Shown here one piece after another: positions 36,735-49,835 of a DNA stretch of 64,000 bases. Position 1 is the stretch's first letter. Each line of letters opens with the position of its first letter. The position numbers and the translations under genes are program-made. The DNA lies in NCBI GenBank assembly GCA_003952965.2, contig CM025856.1, forward strand, positions 13,286,386-13,350,385, in the 5' to 3' direction. The notes below the pieces were generated by a model. That model did not search any database, was not told the origin of the DNA, and saw only the letters and a list, made by a program, of their open reading frames with translations. The DNA comes from Morella rubra (taxonomy: Eukaryota > Streptophyta > Magnoliopsida > Fagales > Myricaceae).

Positions 36735-39700
36735 TCATCGGGTCACAAGCCAACCTGGTTTGATCAGCACATCTTGCTTGAAGTCACGGCCTGTGATGGA
36801 AGTAGACTCACCCTGACGACGAAAACACTGCACAGGAAAGGACTTGGGTGCTTGCATCAATTAAAAGAGATACATACCATAACTAAATGCGCCTCAAATT
36901 TAATTGATACCGCTTTCATTTTCTATCCATAAGAATGCGAATTTGTTTCCTTTTACTGGTTTACTTCAATTTTGTTTATATATATAAGGAATATGTCAAT
37001 CACCAGTCCTTGAAGATCAGAAACGGGAAAACATTTTAACATCTCAGGATATCTCTGAAATGCAATGCCTCATACTGTTCCAGATATTGATCCTCTTTGA
37101 AATAATAGCTCAATATTACCAACCTTGTAACAGACAATGGTATCATCTGGGTACATTGCAAACAGCTTAGTCCCAAGCCGAGCATGACAAGAATCACAAA
37201 GGCTCTCATCATTGATCTGAACTTGTCTTGATCTTTCCTCCAATCTTGCTAACCTTGCATCGACGTCAACAGCAAGGGATAGATTATGCACAATCTGAAA
37301 AAGGAATTTAGATACGGATCAAATTGAAAGCAAAAGCCAGACTCAAACTTGTTCCTGTAATTCAGTAGCAAATCCGGGTATCTGGCAAACTATAGGGGTA
37401 TGTTAGGCTTTGCAAGATACGGAAGTTGTTCCTCGTTTTCTATTTTTGCAATCAAAATCAGCTTGGACATATCTTCTGAAAATGCTAGAATGAAATTAAG
37501 GTACAGTTCAGACAAACTGCATGTAAAACAAAACTACTTTCAACTGATTTCTAATGGTTCGGAACCCCTCTGACACACTTCTTTGCTTGTGACCATAAGA
37601 TAATATTGTCTAATTATGAGAAGTCTCACAATCAACATATTCTTACCTGCCCTTGACAATGATGATGAAGGCGAGCTCTGAGCATTCTTAATATTGTCTC
37701 AGAGGCTAGTTGGAGGGGCATTTCCGGGGACAATTTCTGCAATAAAGTGTCCCAAAGGTTTTGATCAGCACGTGATATCTTAAAAACTCCCAAAAAGAAC
37801 AAAGCAAAAGTATGGGTCTGTCTAGATCCCAACATCTGGGATTGAATTGGATTTTGGATTGGACACTGGGGGGTCGAATTCTAGATTCACTGTTTGGGTC
37901 CTCAATATGAGTTTGGTGTTGGCACTGCATTCCAATTCTACATGGCCGGTGTTGTCAAACGAGCTCAGTATTTGGGAGGTCAACCTTTTAGTAAGGCATC
38001 ACCTTTATGCCTCTTGGGCATCTCAAACTGAGGTGATAGGCAATTGATTACAACCGAATAAGCTATTGGGTCTTGAATTGATTGGCCTTTGATGACTCTC
38101 GATTTTTTTGCAGCCCCTCGCTCCTTTAACCAAAGGCCTGCTTTTTGCTGGAAACTGGCTTTTGGATTGTAATTGTGACATGATGTATTGATGTGTAACT
38201 CCGAGTCTTTTTATATGGGATAGGCTTATGTCACCCTATATGGGACAATAGTTAATTACCTTCTATGCTTACCTTTCTTGATCTGTAAAACCAGGATGTA
38301 AGTTTTTTGAATGTGTAGGAAGCAAAAGAATTTTCTACTAAGCAGCAAATAATGGACAAACAGGATGTGCAAATGCATAAGTGAAAAGCATTCAGTACCT
38401 CCAAAACTTGCAAAGGATCCAGCGATTCTCCATGATTGTGCAGAAGGCGAACAGCAGCCTTAAACATTGGCTCCTTGCCATCTTGTGGATCCAAATACAT
38501 ATCAAGTAACCTGAGTCATCATAAAAAAAGAAAGGATGCAGGTGTGTTACAATAAATGCTACACGTTTTCAATACATGAATAACATATGAAAGGAAGAAG
38601 AAAGGAAACCAACTGCATATAGGCATCCGGTCTGCCAATTTCTGCACAATACTGCTCAGCAGCTTCACAGTCTTCCAGCTTCCTGAGAGACACAAGTATA
38701 TTCATTGGATACACCCTTCAATTCACTTCCAATTGGTAATCATCTTTAGAGATACATATTCAATTCACATGCACCTAAATCAGATGTGTTTAGCATTCCA
38801 GGCAAGATATTAAGAAAAACAAAGCAACTGTCCCAGGATAATGCTAATTAAAACCATGTATCTTTTTTTTTATATAATTTAGACAAGAAATTAAAACCAC
38901 GTATCCTTCATAATATTCATTTTTTTCCAATTGATAAGTCACACAGGCCTTGTGAGTATTGCATTTACAACAATGTCACCCATCATATTCTTTCAGGCAA
39001 GAGAACGGGCAACTTCGAAGATTGAGAGCTTGGACCTTTCAACATGTATAATTTAACAACTTTTTTTTTTTTTGATAAGCAAGCCAATCTTATGAGAAAA
39101 AGTGAAGAGAGTACAAGGGACTATACCGAAATCACTAGTTCAAACAAGCAACAAAACTAAGAAAATCAGCAAAGGGGTCATCTAACAATGCATCAGTCCA
39201 ACAGAAAAGAGAAAATAACATAAGACCCTGCAACTTGGCCAAGGACAAAGAACAGCTTTCAAAACATCTATTATTCCGCTCCCTCCAAAGGCTTCACCAA
39301 ACACAAGCAGGAATCAATCTCCAAATAGTCTTAGCGAAGGGGTTAGAGAACTTCCTCTCCCAACTCCACAACACATTCACCACCTTCTCAGGCATCACCC
39401 AATGAAAATTAACTATACTGAGAACATCATTCCATGTATAATTTAACAATGAAAGAAACACAATTCTTCAGCAAATTTAGCACATAGAAGGAAAAAAACA
39501 GGTAAGAACGAACAGACCAGACCAGAATACAAAATAGCAGAGGTAGACAATTCCCCTAATACTTGGTGTAAACTAAGGATATGGGACAAGGATTGAGAGT
39601 TTCTATGTCAATAGGGAAGAGGTGTGAACTGTGAGGTATCATGGGCACCAAAATGAGGCAGTTCACATGAGGCAACACCAACGTTGAAGATTACCGTCAA

Positions 39701-42700
39701 TATCAGTCACCAAAAGAAGAAAACAACCACTATCTAAACCTTTCCTCCTTTCCTTCTGCAAAAGGTGGCACTTTTTATTTCTGAAGAAATAAATTTCAGT
39801 TAAAAAAGAATTTCCACCAGAAATTGATTAGATCCCACAAGTCTAAAAATATGATACAAGAATAGCCACCACTGACCACAATTGAATCAGTAAGAGATCT
39901 CTGAAACAATAGATTCGATTCAACTTTATCACAGAATGCTCATTGACCTCAAAGACCCAAACATTTCTCTCTTTAGAAAAGGTTGGGATGATTGTTGCAT
40001 TCTGAGGGGTCACAGGCCAGTTTTCTTGCATGAGACGTACTGAATAGAAACAAATGCATAAATGAAATTGCACTGGCAAAGTAACAAATGAAAAATCCAT
40101 CTCTATTTCTATCTTGGTCACTTCAGGTATGTCAGGCTTCAGCTTGACAATTTCGGAAGTCCCCTTCCCCTACTGACCAAACCACCAACAATGGGGAGAG
40201 GAACCTTATCCAACCTTGTTGATAGAGGTCAGAATCATTGACAGTTGGTTTAGACTGACCTGAGGAGCAGACCTGATTGCGCACCCTCTATAGCTAGACT
40301 AACCTAATATAAAGTTGGTTGGAGAATTAAGAGAATCAAAGATAATTATCTGCTACACAAGGTTGAAGCAATAAATTATGCAAGTAAATTGACACTACTG
40401 AGTCAAATAGTGAGGCTTGAATCACAAGTGCTTTTGAAAATGAGTCACGAATGCTTCCTACCAAAATAATCTAAAGTTATGCACATTTGGTGTGGTGAGT
40501 ATTTATTGTTATGAATGCCTTAAAAAGTTTACTTGAAACTTACAAGGCCAAAATTTGGAGAACCAATGCCTCTTGCCCCAGCTTTCTGTAAAGAATTGCC
40601 TGCTCATATGGTCAGGAGTAACATTTAGCAGTACGCAAAAACTATGACCAATCATTTGGAAATAAAAAATTCACAGCCGTTATTGCCTGACAGAACAGCA
40701 GGCTAAACAATATCATGCAAATCATTATGCTATGAATAATTCCTAATCATTCCAAGTAGCATAATCCACAAACATCAAAAGTCAAGAAAGAAGAATTAAG
40801 GAGAAGGTTATTAAGAGTTCCAATGGACCTTTTCTAACCATAACTCTGATCCTTCAATCAAATCGAGAACCTCTTCTGGATCATACAAGTCTGAAGACTG
40901 CAAAAATATCTGCAGTCTTTCTTGAACAGGACTTTCAAAGATCGTGTCTGTTCTACTATGAGAAATTTTTGCCTCTTCCATCCTTCCAGCATCGGCATTT
41001 TGATAAGTATTTTCTGCTTCAAAGGCTTCAATAGCTGATTTGGCAAGTGATAGAGAATATAATGTATGGAACTGAGTATCATCACAGTCCTGATCTTCAA
41101 TCAACCATTGGAGGTACCTACGCAATGAAAAGAAGATTGACACAGATTCATGCTCTGAAAGTCACTATGATGAGAAACAAACTATCAAAAGTCATAGACA
41201 ACATATTGAGAAAAACCAAAGGAATAATGCTATAAGGACAACAGATACAGCCTAATTGTCGGAAGAAAGACAAATAAGATGTAGGGCTTTAAAATTATCT
41301 AGCAGATGAGAATAATATACTTAGATGATGGTCAATTGCAATAATAGTTACGCCAATTGTTACCTCTTTAGGTACATGGATACTTGTAACTGTGAAACAA
41401 TCTTGTCTGTATCCTTATTGGTTTCAGAAACGAAGCGTGACTTAGAAGAAGAAAAAAAGTACAGGGATACAATACTAAAAGAAAAGTAACCTATGCTACA
41501 GCAAGGATACTTTACAATACTGCAAGAAAAGTTATCTATACTCCAGCACGGATACTTTTCTTCTTATGCACAGTCGTATCGTTATAATCACAAAACTGGA
41601 ATTTGTCATACTTGAAGGTATGTCAAGGAATATCCAGTATTGGATACATTTGCGAAATTGAAATTTTCATTTTCAAAACTTGATGCATTCATCAAATATC
41701 CTGTATACATGAGATATGGATAAGGCTCCCTTTCTGAAGTATCTGTACTACAAGCCCATGATAGCTGAGAAAGGCAGTTTGAAGTGTCACGAATTTCTCT
41801 GATCTGCCTTAAAATACTTTTGTCAAAGAGCTTTACGATTCTTGACCAGCATGTTGGTGCTCTGATAGAGAAACCAGAACCATCTTATGGATACTTCACA
41901 TAAAAGAGAAAAGAACAGAAGTAGTGAACTTTTTCTCCACAGGATTTTCATTTCCCTAGAGGCTGGTGGTTGTTCCATCATCATTTTACGAAGCTAAGAA
42001 CTGTAGATGAAATAAGAGGGGAGAAAGGGAGCTCCCTCGCAGGCGGAAGAGGAAAGGTTAGAACTCTTGTATGGATAAGTTCATACAATGATACAGCTGC
42101 AAAGCTGTGATGCAGTTTATGATAAACCTACCTTTGAAAAATTTCTACCTTTCTTGGATCAATCGCTGCAATAACTCCATCTGCAGAATGAAAAAATAAA
42201 ATAAAATAAACATAAATAACATAAGTGTAGTTCACATTCAATGCCAATCACAAACATTAAGTCACAATTAAAAATTCTTTACTGTCATATACAATTGGAA
42301 AATCTAAAAACGAAATTTCAGGAAAAGAATACCCTTGTCTTAATATGAAAAAACTCACTGTCTAAATGAGAGATCTCGAATAATTCGCTAAAAATCCACA
42401 TATACTCAAATCATAAGTTCATTAACAAGCAGCAGGAACCAGTTTGATAAGCAACCACTTGGAACCAAAAAAAAAAGGGAACATCAGAACCAAAGTTTTC
42501 ATTAGGACATGACCAAAAAATTATAAGAATGAGGCCCACCTGGTGATAGCTGATTGGTTCTCTTTTCTGATGTTAAAACACGAACAGCAAGTGCCTGGTT
42601 GACATCAGCAATCTAATAAGAGATATCAGGAAGATCCTGATTAGTAAATACTTTGTGGAGCATTATTCCTTCATGATTTTGACACTTTCGCAGAATTGCA

Positions 42701-45700
42701 CATACCCATCCAAGATGTTGTAGAACCAAATCTTGATACGATGACTCCTCGAGAATCTTTGATGCCTCAGTTGCAGCAATCTCCGTACTGGAGATACTAT
42801 TAATAGTGGAATCCTTTAAGCCATTCTGCAAAGCCGGGTCTTTCCATAGGCCACTTGAATAATTCCTTGCCAAAATACGCCAAATAGCAAGAGCCTTTGA
42901 GCTCATCCCTTTACTCGCATAGAGGAAGGCAAGTGTCCGTAAGTGCTTGGAGTCATCTAAGAAAGTTTCCAACTCCTCCTGCACCGTCCATGCAAGTTGC
43001 ACGGTCATCCTTCAAGCAGGCTCCAGACAACAGCCTCTCTGTTTTGCAATGCATTGGAATACTAAGATTCCACAGTTTACCAACATCCTCACATACTGCA
43101 TTGACTTGAGGCCTATAATATAACTTGATCCCAACCCCACAAAAAAAAAAAGCAACCATGTTTTGAGATCTGGAACAAATTTATATAGTTCCGATAGTCC
43201 CCTTCCCAATTGACAATCCCTCCTATTTTTCTTATTTAAAGAAAACAAAAAACAGACACAACTAGAGCGTCTCTCATTGTATCGCTTGCATAATTGATTC
43301 TATAACAATAGCACAAAGTCAGGTTTCAAAGCGGGCCACAAGGACCATGCTGATGAGATTTTTACCAGTCTGGTTGTCTGAGAGCAGAACTTCTGTTGAG
43401 GTCCTAAACATTCCTTTTCCTCTACATTAATGCTGAAACTAACTTGTGTTTTTATTCTTGGAGGTTTATTTTATCTATGTTAGATTTAGTATATAAACGG
43501 AAAAGCTTGGCACTACTCGAATAGTGGTTGAACATAGAAGGGTAGAAGGGAAAGGATCCACAAACCCATAGAGACCAGATTAGTTCACGCTTATGGTTCC
43601 ATTAGACCCTTCTTCCTGGGATTTTCCTTTTTTCCTTCTTTTAAGGGTAAATAATAATATGTTTGACAAGTACCTAGGCTTTTCTAGAAAAAGGTGACTT
43701 TTCTACTCGCACTCTCATTTTGAGTCCCCTTGTAGGAAAGGTAACCAGAATTCTTGAGAACCTTTCTTTTCCTTGCTTTGAAAGGTTTACGTTATTAGAA
43801 CTATCACGATTTTTGTCAACTTCTTGTTTGGCAGTTTCTAAACAATTCCCTGCGATGTGATCTGATCCTTTTATAGGTAACACGAACCAGTCCATATAAG
43901 GCCCTTATTAGTCTGGATTTGAAAAAATAGCAGGAGTAGAAATTCTGTAGGACAAATAGATGAATATCCTAACTGAAGTATGCAAAGGATATACAATGTC
44001 TACATCTACAAATGTATAAGTATAAATGGTACATACCACGATACAACTGTTTGCTGAAGATGCCAGCTTCTCCATGTCATTAATACGATTTAGAGCTCTA
44101 TAAAGGTACATCAACAGTGTGTCAACTCCCTCTCTAACCGAGTGTGTTAACTCTTTATCCCGACAAACTTCCAAGTACCTATAGCAAAGGGGAGAAACAG
44201 AGTTATTCAATGACACCACTACACACACTACAAAGACATGAAATGGACAACAAAAAATATGGAAATGCAAAAGATGTGAATTATTCTATCTAGAATGCTT
44301 GCATAATTTACACTGGAAACTACATAATCCAATGCCCTGTTCCTGCACCAGCCTCCCCTTTTTCTTTTATGTAACAGAAACACAAAAGGCAGGGCAATGG
44401 TTAGAGAATGGTGAAATGCAAAAGCAATCATGCAAGAATAAACAATAAAGAAGAAATTAACACCTTGTAATGTTCTTGATAGCTGACTCCAACAAATCAG
44501 CCCTACTTGGTGGATTTGAAAGAAATTCATCATCTATTAAAGTTTCTACACCTGCTTTTCTCAAGAAGGTAGCTCTTTGGATAGCTGTCAGCCCATCATC
44601 TACAACATCTTCAAGAGGCTTTGGGGGCGGATGCAAACCCCAATATCGGTTCCTAGGGACCTGTAAAGGCAAGTTTAAGAGCCAAATATATATCAGAACA
44701 TTTGGCCTTTGTTTGTTTGCAGGAGAATACTCAGAGAGATGCCTTCTTTTCTCATACTTTATTAAATGTTCAGTATGCACAAAATATGGCAATCAGCCGT
44801 GACCTCCACTATCAAGGACCCACCACCCAATGGGAGACCAGCCTGAAATCAACAAGGATCTGCCCAAGACTGGTGAAGGTGATTGGCAACAATGAGTTGA
44901 GTTGTACCTTCTAAAAGTGTAAATCAGTCTACAACAAGAGCTGCTGGTTCTATAGACAGGGTCAGCATTTTCCAGTGACTTATTCCCAAATACAGAATCC
45001 GGTGAATACTCTGAAGTTATTTTCCAAAAATGAAGATAAGATAAATGCTTTTGGTGTCCATCACATAACCCATTATAGGGCTCATCCCATCAGCTAGCAT
45101 ACTGACATGGACATTTAACTTTAAAGACCGTTTAAAAAAAAAAAAAACCAATTCCATGAGGAGGATGAGGTAATGAACAGTTATCACATATCACTCCATT
45201 GGGAACTTCCAACCTCCTCACAATGCAGTTGAGTTACAGTTATGAGAAGTGCTCAAAGTAACACAAAAAGAAATTACTTTTCTCCCTTTAAGAACAAAAA
45301 TAAGCTACCATTACGAAAAAGCCCTCAGTTTTCCCTAAAAACTCCATCACATCCCTTGTTTCTTATGTCTAATAATTACAGTGTGAAAGAAAGAGAAGGG
45401 GGAGAAGCGGGGTAGAGGAATTGGTCGACCAACAGACCCATGACCTGAAGACTGCAGGTTTGATTCCTGTCCCAATATTGCCGTGTAAATTTATATCAAG
45501 GGATAATTATTTATCGTTAAGTCATACTACACACAGATTGCCTATTGTCTGACATAGATTATCATTTAGCACATGCCACAATGCACTAATTTATTCTAAA
45601 TAACTATTCTGAACAAAATGCTATATATTAATGCTACTTAGATTAATTCACTGGTGACAACATAACCAATTCAAATAGAAGAAATAAGTTCAATTTTATA

Positions 45701-48700
45701 GATTAACAAATATGCACAGGCACATTCATGTCCCTGAGCCTATATTTTCCAGAATTTTACCAGGTCGAACACCTTAATCATGACTTCACAAACATCCACA
45801 AGAGTTTTCACAATTCCCAATCATTCCCAGGAGTTTCCAAAAAGTGTCCTAAAGTTCCCCCAAGATCTTCCAAGTTATTTGAGACACGTTCATGGACTCT
45901 CTATTTTATTTTCCATTTCTGTGCTTCACTTCTTTTTTCATAAGCTGAATTTATAGACAGAACAATCAAATAGCATGAGGTTGAGCAATCTTGGATAGTA
46001 TGTACAAATAGGACAACCATCGACATGAGAAAAAAATATACCAGCAGTGACCAGCGATTTGGATCTCGCATTATAAATGGAAATACTTCAGAAGGCTGCA
46101 TTGTCTCCGACTGCAAAAAGTGATTTACTGCTTCCTCAAAATGCAGGTCAAAAAGCAACAGGAACCCCACTTGAGCACGAACAAAGGAGAGCATATCCTT
46201 TGACATTTCGCCATCGTCCTCAAGCTCCTCCACTAAGGAGATGGCTTCCTTGAAGCTCTTCTTTCTCAACAAATCTTTGATTTGTTCTTCAGAAGGTAAT
46301 TTCCGATAGCAAATAACCTAGTTAATTTAACATGGAACACTATCAAGACACCTCCACAACAGAATTTAAAAGTTCCCATAACAATTATCAATAAACTAAT
46401 GGCTCCAGGGTTCAGATCTTTGTAAGTACAGGCTATTCAAAAATAATCCATCAGAAAAGGCAAAGAAGTTGCTACCCCAGAATAGGAAACAGATTTATAT
46501 GGTAACTTCACCACACCACAGATCATGCCGAAATGAATACTTCTACCATTCCCTACAACACTTTTGACAAAGCCAAAGAACCTCCTCCATCCTGCTTTAC
46601 TACTCTTCAACGAACACATCCGTGAAAACTCCTACCAAGTCCGCCGCCTATTGACCCCACGGATCCCCATCCCTTAACTCCATGGATCAAGAGTTGGCCT
46701 GACCATAACACCATAGGCATTTCAAGGGAGCCAACTTCCTTACCCCAAACCCTCTAAATTTCAAAAGGAGAACAAAACACTCCCTAAAATTACCAGATGA
46801 AAATTACTTATAAAAAAAAAAATTACCAGATGAAAATTGAATTCATCATCTAAACTTCCAAACAGAAAAAGCTAAAGTTTTTCTCATCTCTTAGTCACGT
46901 GAGATAAAATAAAGGGGAAAATTTTTAATGTGCTTTTCAACTTGTTAACAGTAATTTTTTTTGTATAACACTACTCTTACTGTAAGAGAACATATATTTG
47001 ATACAATCTCTTGGATCCCAAAAAGAGGAGTCTCAATCAGGATCATCCGAATAGCTACTTTACATATAAGACGCTGGAGTCATAGATGAAACTGTTACTG
47101 GTACTTATTGTGAAAGCCATATTGTTTTGCAGAACTTTTAGGATTGGCTTCTTCACAACAGAAACACACCATGGGAAGATGTAGATTCACCGCTAATCCA
47201 AAAAGCGTAAGGTCTTAAAGCCCAGAAACTTCCAAACACATAAAGTAACCACAACAGAGGTAAGTCAAATTCTAGTCTGCAAAATCTACTAATTCAGCTT
47301 TAATAAATGGTTTTTCTTCTTTTCATAGACGCATGAGGTGTCCCAACATTTAACATAGTTGACCCTGAAACTTCATATGTATCTCATAATGTTTGCCATG
47401 TTCCTTAAAACTGTTTATTCCTCAAGAAAACGGACTCTAGCTCTGATGAAACCGCCTCTCCCAAAACAGGACAGCGAAGAGGGTAGGCTGTGGGTTCAAG
47501 ACGCATTGTATGCATGTAACTTTTCAATAAGGGAAAGGAATTACTGTCTAATTCTGAATCCATTGCATTGTGCCTACCTTAGATAATGTTACATGAACCT
47601 AGAGGGTTGCAACCTATGCAAAACCCTGTTTTAGGATAGGTAAATAAGGCCTGGAGTAGCCCATAAGGAACATATTTGTCCCAAAAGACCTATGCATGGA
47701 AAGGACTCGAGATCAAATTGGGTATTTGGTGCTTTCTCTTTAACTCCTAGATATAACTTTCCCATTTAATTTCAGGCCATGAAGAGCAAAAGAGAACTGG
47801 GGAGTCAGATGTTCACCTCACCTCAGGACATCAACAATAATAATCTCTGAATAGGAGGAGGAAAGATAAATGGAAGAGGGTATCCACATCACTCAAATTA
47901 ACAACAATCATTTTAGAATAGGAGGAAAGTAAGATAAAAGGGGATTAAAGTGAAGGAGGCAAGCCTGTGTGGGTCAAACGTTTTTTCTAAATTACTGATG
48001 ATGAGGAGTTAACACATGAACTTTACGCATACGATTTTTCACCAAAACCAGTGGCATTTTCAGAATTGTTTAGTTTCTGCGGCAGCATTTTTTTTTTGGG
48101 GGGCCACATTTGAAGCCCGGAGGCCTGTGCTTTCATAAGCCAAACATCGTTAATTGTATCTAAATGGAAGACAACCACTAATTATTGAGTAGAAAGAGAG
48201 TACAGATTAAGACTAAAATCAAAAGGGCACATACACGTACTATAAAGCTCCACATGAACAGCATTTTCTTATCAGCTTGTTTACATACCTTGTTCGGTGT
48301 TGCAACAGCCAAAAGTTTCCCACATCCAACTTCCTCATCTGCAACGATGCAAGGTCCAACCCCTTCCCCGCCAAAAGTAACTTTTTGAATACACACACCC
48401 GATTTCTTATGGTACAACTCCAGGTTCCCATCCTTTACAACACCCACATAGGAAGATATCTCCCCAATAGAATCCAGGCCCCCACGCCTGAATACCAAGC
48501 TCCCACCAACCGGCTGGCCATGGGTGTTAACAAGAACACCAACATTGTCCACCAACAAAAGCACCTTCCACTCTCTCCATAACAATTTAAGCGAGGGCGG
48601 GATAGACACATCCGGCAACGTAAATATTATACCACTCTGTCCCGTAACGCATGAAAACAAACTATATCCATTAGCCGTGCCAACAATTATGGAATCATCA

Positions 48701-49467
48701 AGCCACACCATCGTAATAACCCCATCAATACACTGAATCTCTTTCAAAACTACGAAGGACCCATGCACACCTTCGACATCTCTGTCACCTTTATTCGCTC
48801 TACTATCTAAAACAAGCTCTACCAGTATCAATCTTTTACCGATCACAACCGCAAAAACAAAATCACCCTCGGTCCGGTGGTGCTGTTCGAATTCTTTGAC
48901 TCTCAAACCATTTGCTCTAATTCCACCGCCCAGTCTCTGCAAAATCCGTTGACTCGTGCTTGTGTAGTCCGACGAAGAACCATTATTGTTAGCATTATTC
49001 TCCGCCAAATCTGTACTGTCCGCTTGATTACTACTCCGAAATCGCCTGGTTATCACAGAGACTCCCTTCAAGAAACTCAACTTCTTCACGGGTTGTAACA
49101 ACAGGGAATCAACCAAGAACATAGCCCCATCTGAAAGTACTAACACCTTCCCAATCTCCCCGAGTACGAGTATCCTAACCACCGGGGAATCATCGCTAAC
49201 CGAAACGGTTCGCAGAAGCGAAACGTTTTGCTGCGAAAACGAAGTGCCTGTAGAAGCGGTTTCGCTGGTGGTGCCCTTGCTTGGATCGTTCGGGTTTGTA
49301 GAGAGCAGGATTAACGTTCCGGATTGAGTTCCGACGTAAATGAGGGTCTGGGTATCGGAGACCGTGGAGACGGCGATAGATCGGGTCGGGTTCCGCGAGG
49401 GGTTGGAGAGGTCGAACTGGGCCAGTGGTTCGAGGAGGGTTCGAGCCCTGGGCTCGGGCTTGGCCAT
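36735..49467 (-). CDS. VPS3: VPS3 / TGFBRAP1-type CORVET subunit (14 exons, 1,022 aa)
   Basis: Exons from the 5' end: 49467-48289, 46317-46042, 44660-44464, 44178-44037, 42978-42706, 42612-42540, 42180-42132, 41117-40829, 40599-40544, 38682-38614, 38510-38399, 37736-37647, 37294-37124 and 36827-36735. All are GT-AG and phases close at 3,069 nt. The N-terminal exon (393 aa) is a citron-homology/beta-propeller domain. The middle is alpha-solenoid (Vps39 domain 1 type, e.g. FIMRDPNRWSLL, NPPSRADLL). The C-terminus has CxxC (C968, C971) and CxxC (C990, C993), a zinc-binding end like Vps39 domain 2. The second cysteine pair is split by the last intron. VPS3 is the CORVET-specific subunit that tethers early/late endosomal membranes via Rab5-type GTPases; in plants it serves vacuolar transport. 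The gene is intact. Confidence 0.95.
39043..39449 (-). mobile_element. Short LINE 3' fragment with 17-bp target duplication in a VPS3 intron
   Basis: The direct repeat CATGTATAATTTAACAA (39,043-39,059 and 39,433-39,449) flanks a 373-bp insert that begins with poly-T, so the element is on the minus strand. Its minus-strand translation reads [26 protein letters not shown], the typical region after the RT of plant LINEs, and then runs into the CTTATC plus poly(A) 3' end. It lies in the intron between exons 9 and 10. Perfect target duplications suggest a fairly young insertion. Confidence 0.88.
40600..40828 (-). other. Intron between exons 8 and 9 of the VPS3-type gene
   Basis: This is a 229-bp intron with consensus ends. 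It is noted because the neighbouring exon 9 (56 nt) is a very short coding exon whose sequence AILYRKLGQEALVLQILA is strongly conserved in plant VPS3 proteins, which confirms the gene model. Confidence 0.7.
41380..41600. repeat. Local imperfect direct repeat in a VPS3 intron
   Basis: The phrase AAAAGTAACCTATGCTACAG (about 41,481) with a following GGATACTTT recurs about 46 bases later as AAAAGTTATCTATACTCCAG, again followed by GGATACTTT. It is a small diverged tandem duplication with no coding content. Confidence 0.35.
45405..45500 (+). mobile_element. SINE-like, tRNA-derived sequence in a VPS3 intron
   Basis: An A-box-like GGGGTAGAGGAATTGG (about 45,410) and a B-box-like GGTTTGATTCCTGTC (about 45,459) have tRNA-like spacing. 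The stretch resembles an initiator/fMet-type tRNA body that lacks paired acceptor ends, so it is more likely a SINE head or a tRNA-derived relic than a working tRNA gene. No poly(A) tail or target duplication is evident. Confidence 0.4.
46430..46700 (-). mobile_element. LINE fragment in VPS3 intron 1
   Basis: The minus strand reads GWRRFFGFVKSVVGNGRSI followed, in another frame, by RHDLWCGE. This is the well-known segment between RT and the zinc-finger-like domain of plant LINE ORF2. There is at least one frameshift between the two parts, and no ends or tail were found. It is an old decayed piece. Confidence 0.55.
46786..46838 (+). mobile_element. Micro-retroposition: 13-bp LINE-tail-like insert with 20-bp target duplication
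   Basis: In VPS3 intron 1 a perfect 20-base direct repeat (46,786-46,805 and 46,819-46,838) brackets ACTTATAAAAAAA. The insert is close to the one at 26,210-26,223 and to the 3' end of the 39-kb LINE fragment (CTTATC plus A run), with one base missing. Confidence 0.5.
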
Positions 49468-49670
49468 GAGGCGTAGCTAAGGCGCTGGGAAAACGCTCGA
49501 CTCTGAAGAGGAAAGTGAGACGAGGATGCTCCGTCGAACTACGAGAGGGACAAGATCCGGATTGTATCGGGTATCCACGATTTGTTTCGTCAAGTTAAAG
49601 GTTCACGATCAATATTTAAGGGAGTCCAATTTAGCTGAGAGCTAGAAGTCTTTCGACTTAAGTTTGGGCC
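49468..49670. promoter_or_regulatory. Short intergenic region between divergent start codons (possible bidirectional promoter)
   Basis: 203 bases separate the VPS3 start (minus strand) from an ATG in strong context on the plus strand at 49,671. The region is richer in GC and CpG than its surroundings (for example 49,490-49,560), as expected for a housekeeping promoter. No TATA box is obvious. Confidence 0.4.
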
Positions 49671-49823
49671 ATGGCGGCCAGGACTCCTAAAGCTGCTCAA
49701 CTGCGTTTCAAACTTCCAATGGATAGGAGAGCTTTACGGGCAAGTATTTCAAAAGAAAAACCTGAAAAGGGTCCAAGCAAAGAACCTTCGGCCTTTGTGT
49801 TGCATCCGCCGATTTCTATTTAA
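49671..49823 (+). CDS. Small ORF (50 aa) divergent from VPS3, possibly a truncated first exon
   Basis: The ATG sits in the near-perfect context GGCCATGGCG, and the 50-codon reading starts MAARTPKAAQLRFKLPMDRR, basic and without low complexity. Its stop is 13 bases before a MITE-like element at 49,836. A GC-type donor-like site (CGG|GCAAGT) occurs within it at about 49,740. No family is recognised. It may be a real micro-protein, the first exon of a neighbouring gene whose remainder is lost or displaced, or chance. Confidence 0.28.
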   Translation: MAARTPKAAQLRFKLPMDRRALRASISKEKPEKGPSKEPSAFVLHPPISI

Positions 49824-49835
49824 ATACCCATACAT

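Noticed and set aside
37790-38110. Exon-like stretch in the VPS3 intron between exons 11 and 12
   Set aside because: Codon-like texture was noticed, but the gene model is complete without it and no splice pair keeps phase.
45405-45480. Functional tRNA gene
   Set aside because: The A- and B-box phrases look tRNA-like, but I could not pair acceptor ends or place a clean anticodon stem. SINE or relic is preferred.
47440-47570. Possible SINE in VPS3 intron 1 (TGGGTTCAAGAC phrase)
   Set aside because: There is only a weak B-box-like phrase, with no A box at proper spacing, no tail and no target duplication.
48178-48288. Read-through of VPS3 exon 1 beyond 48,289 (extra ORF codons)
   Set aside because: The open frame continues 36 codons into the intron, but a consensus donor GTATGT at 48,288 and protein conservation end the exon at 48,289.
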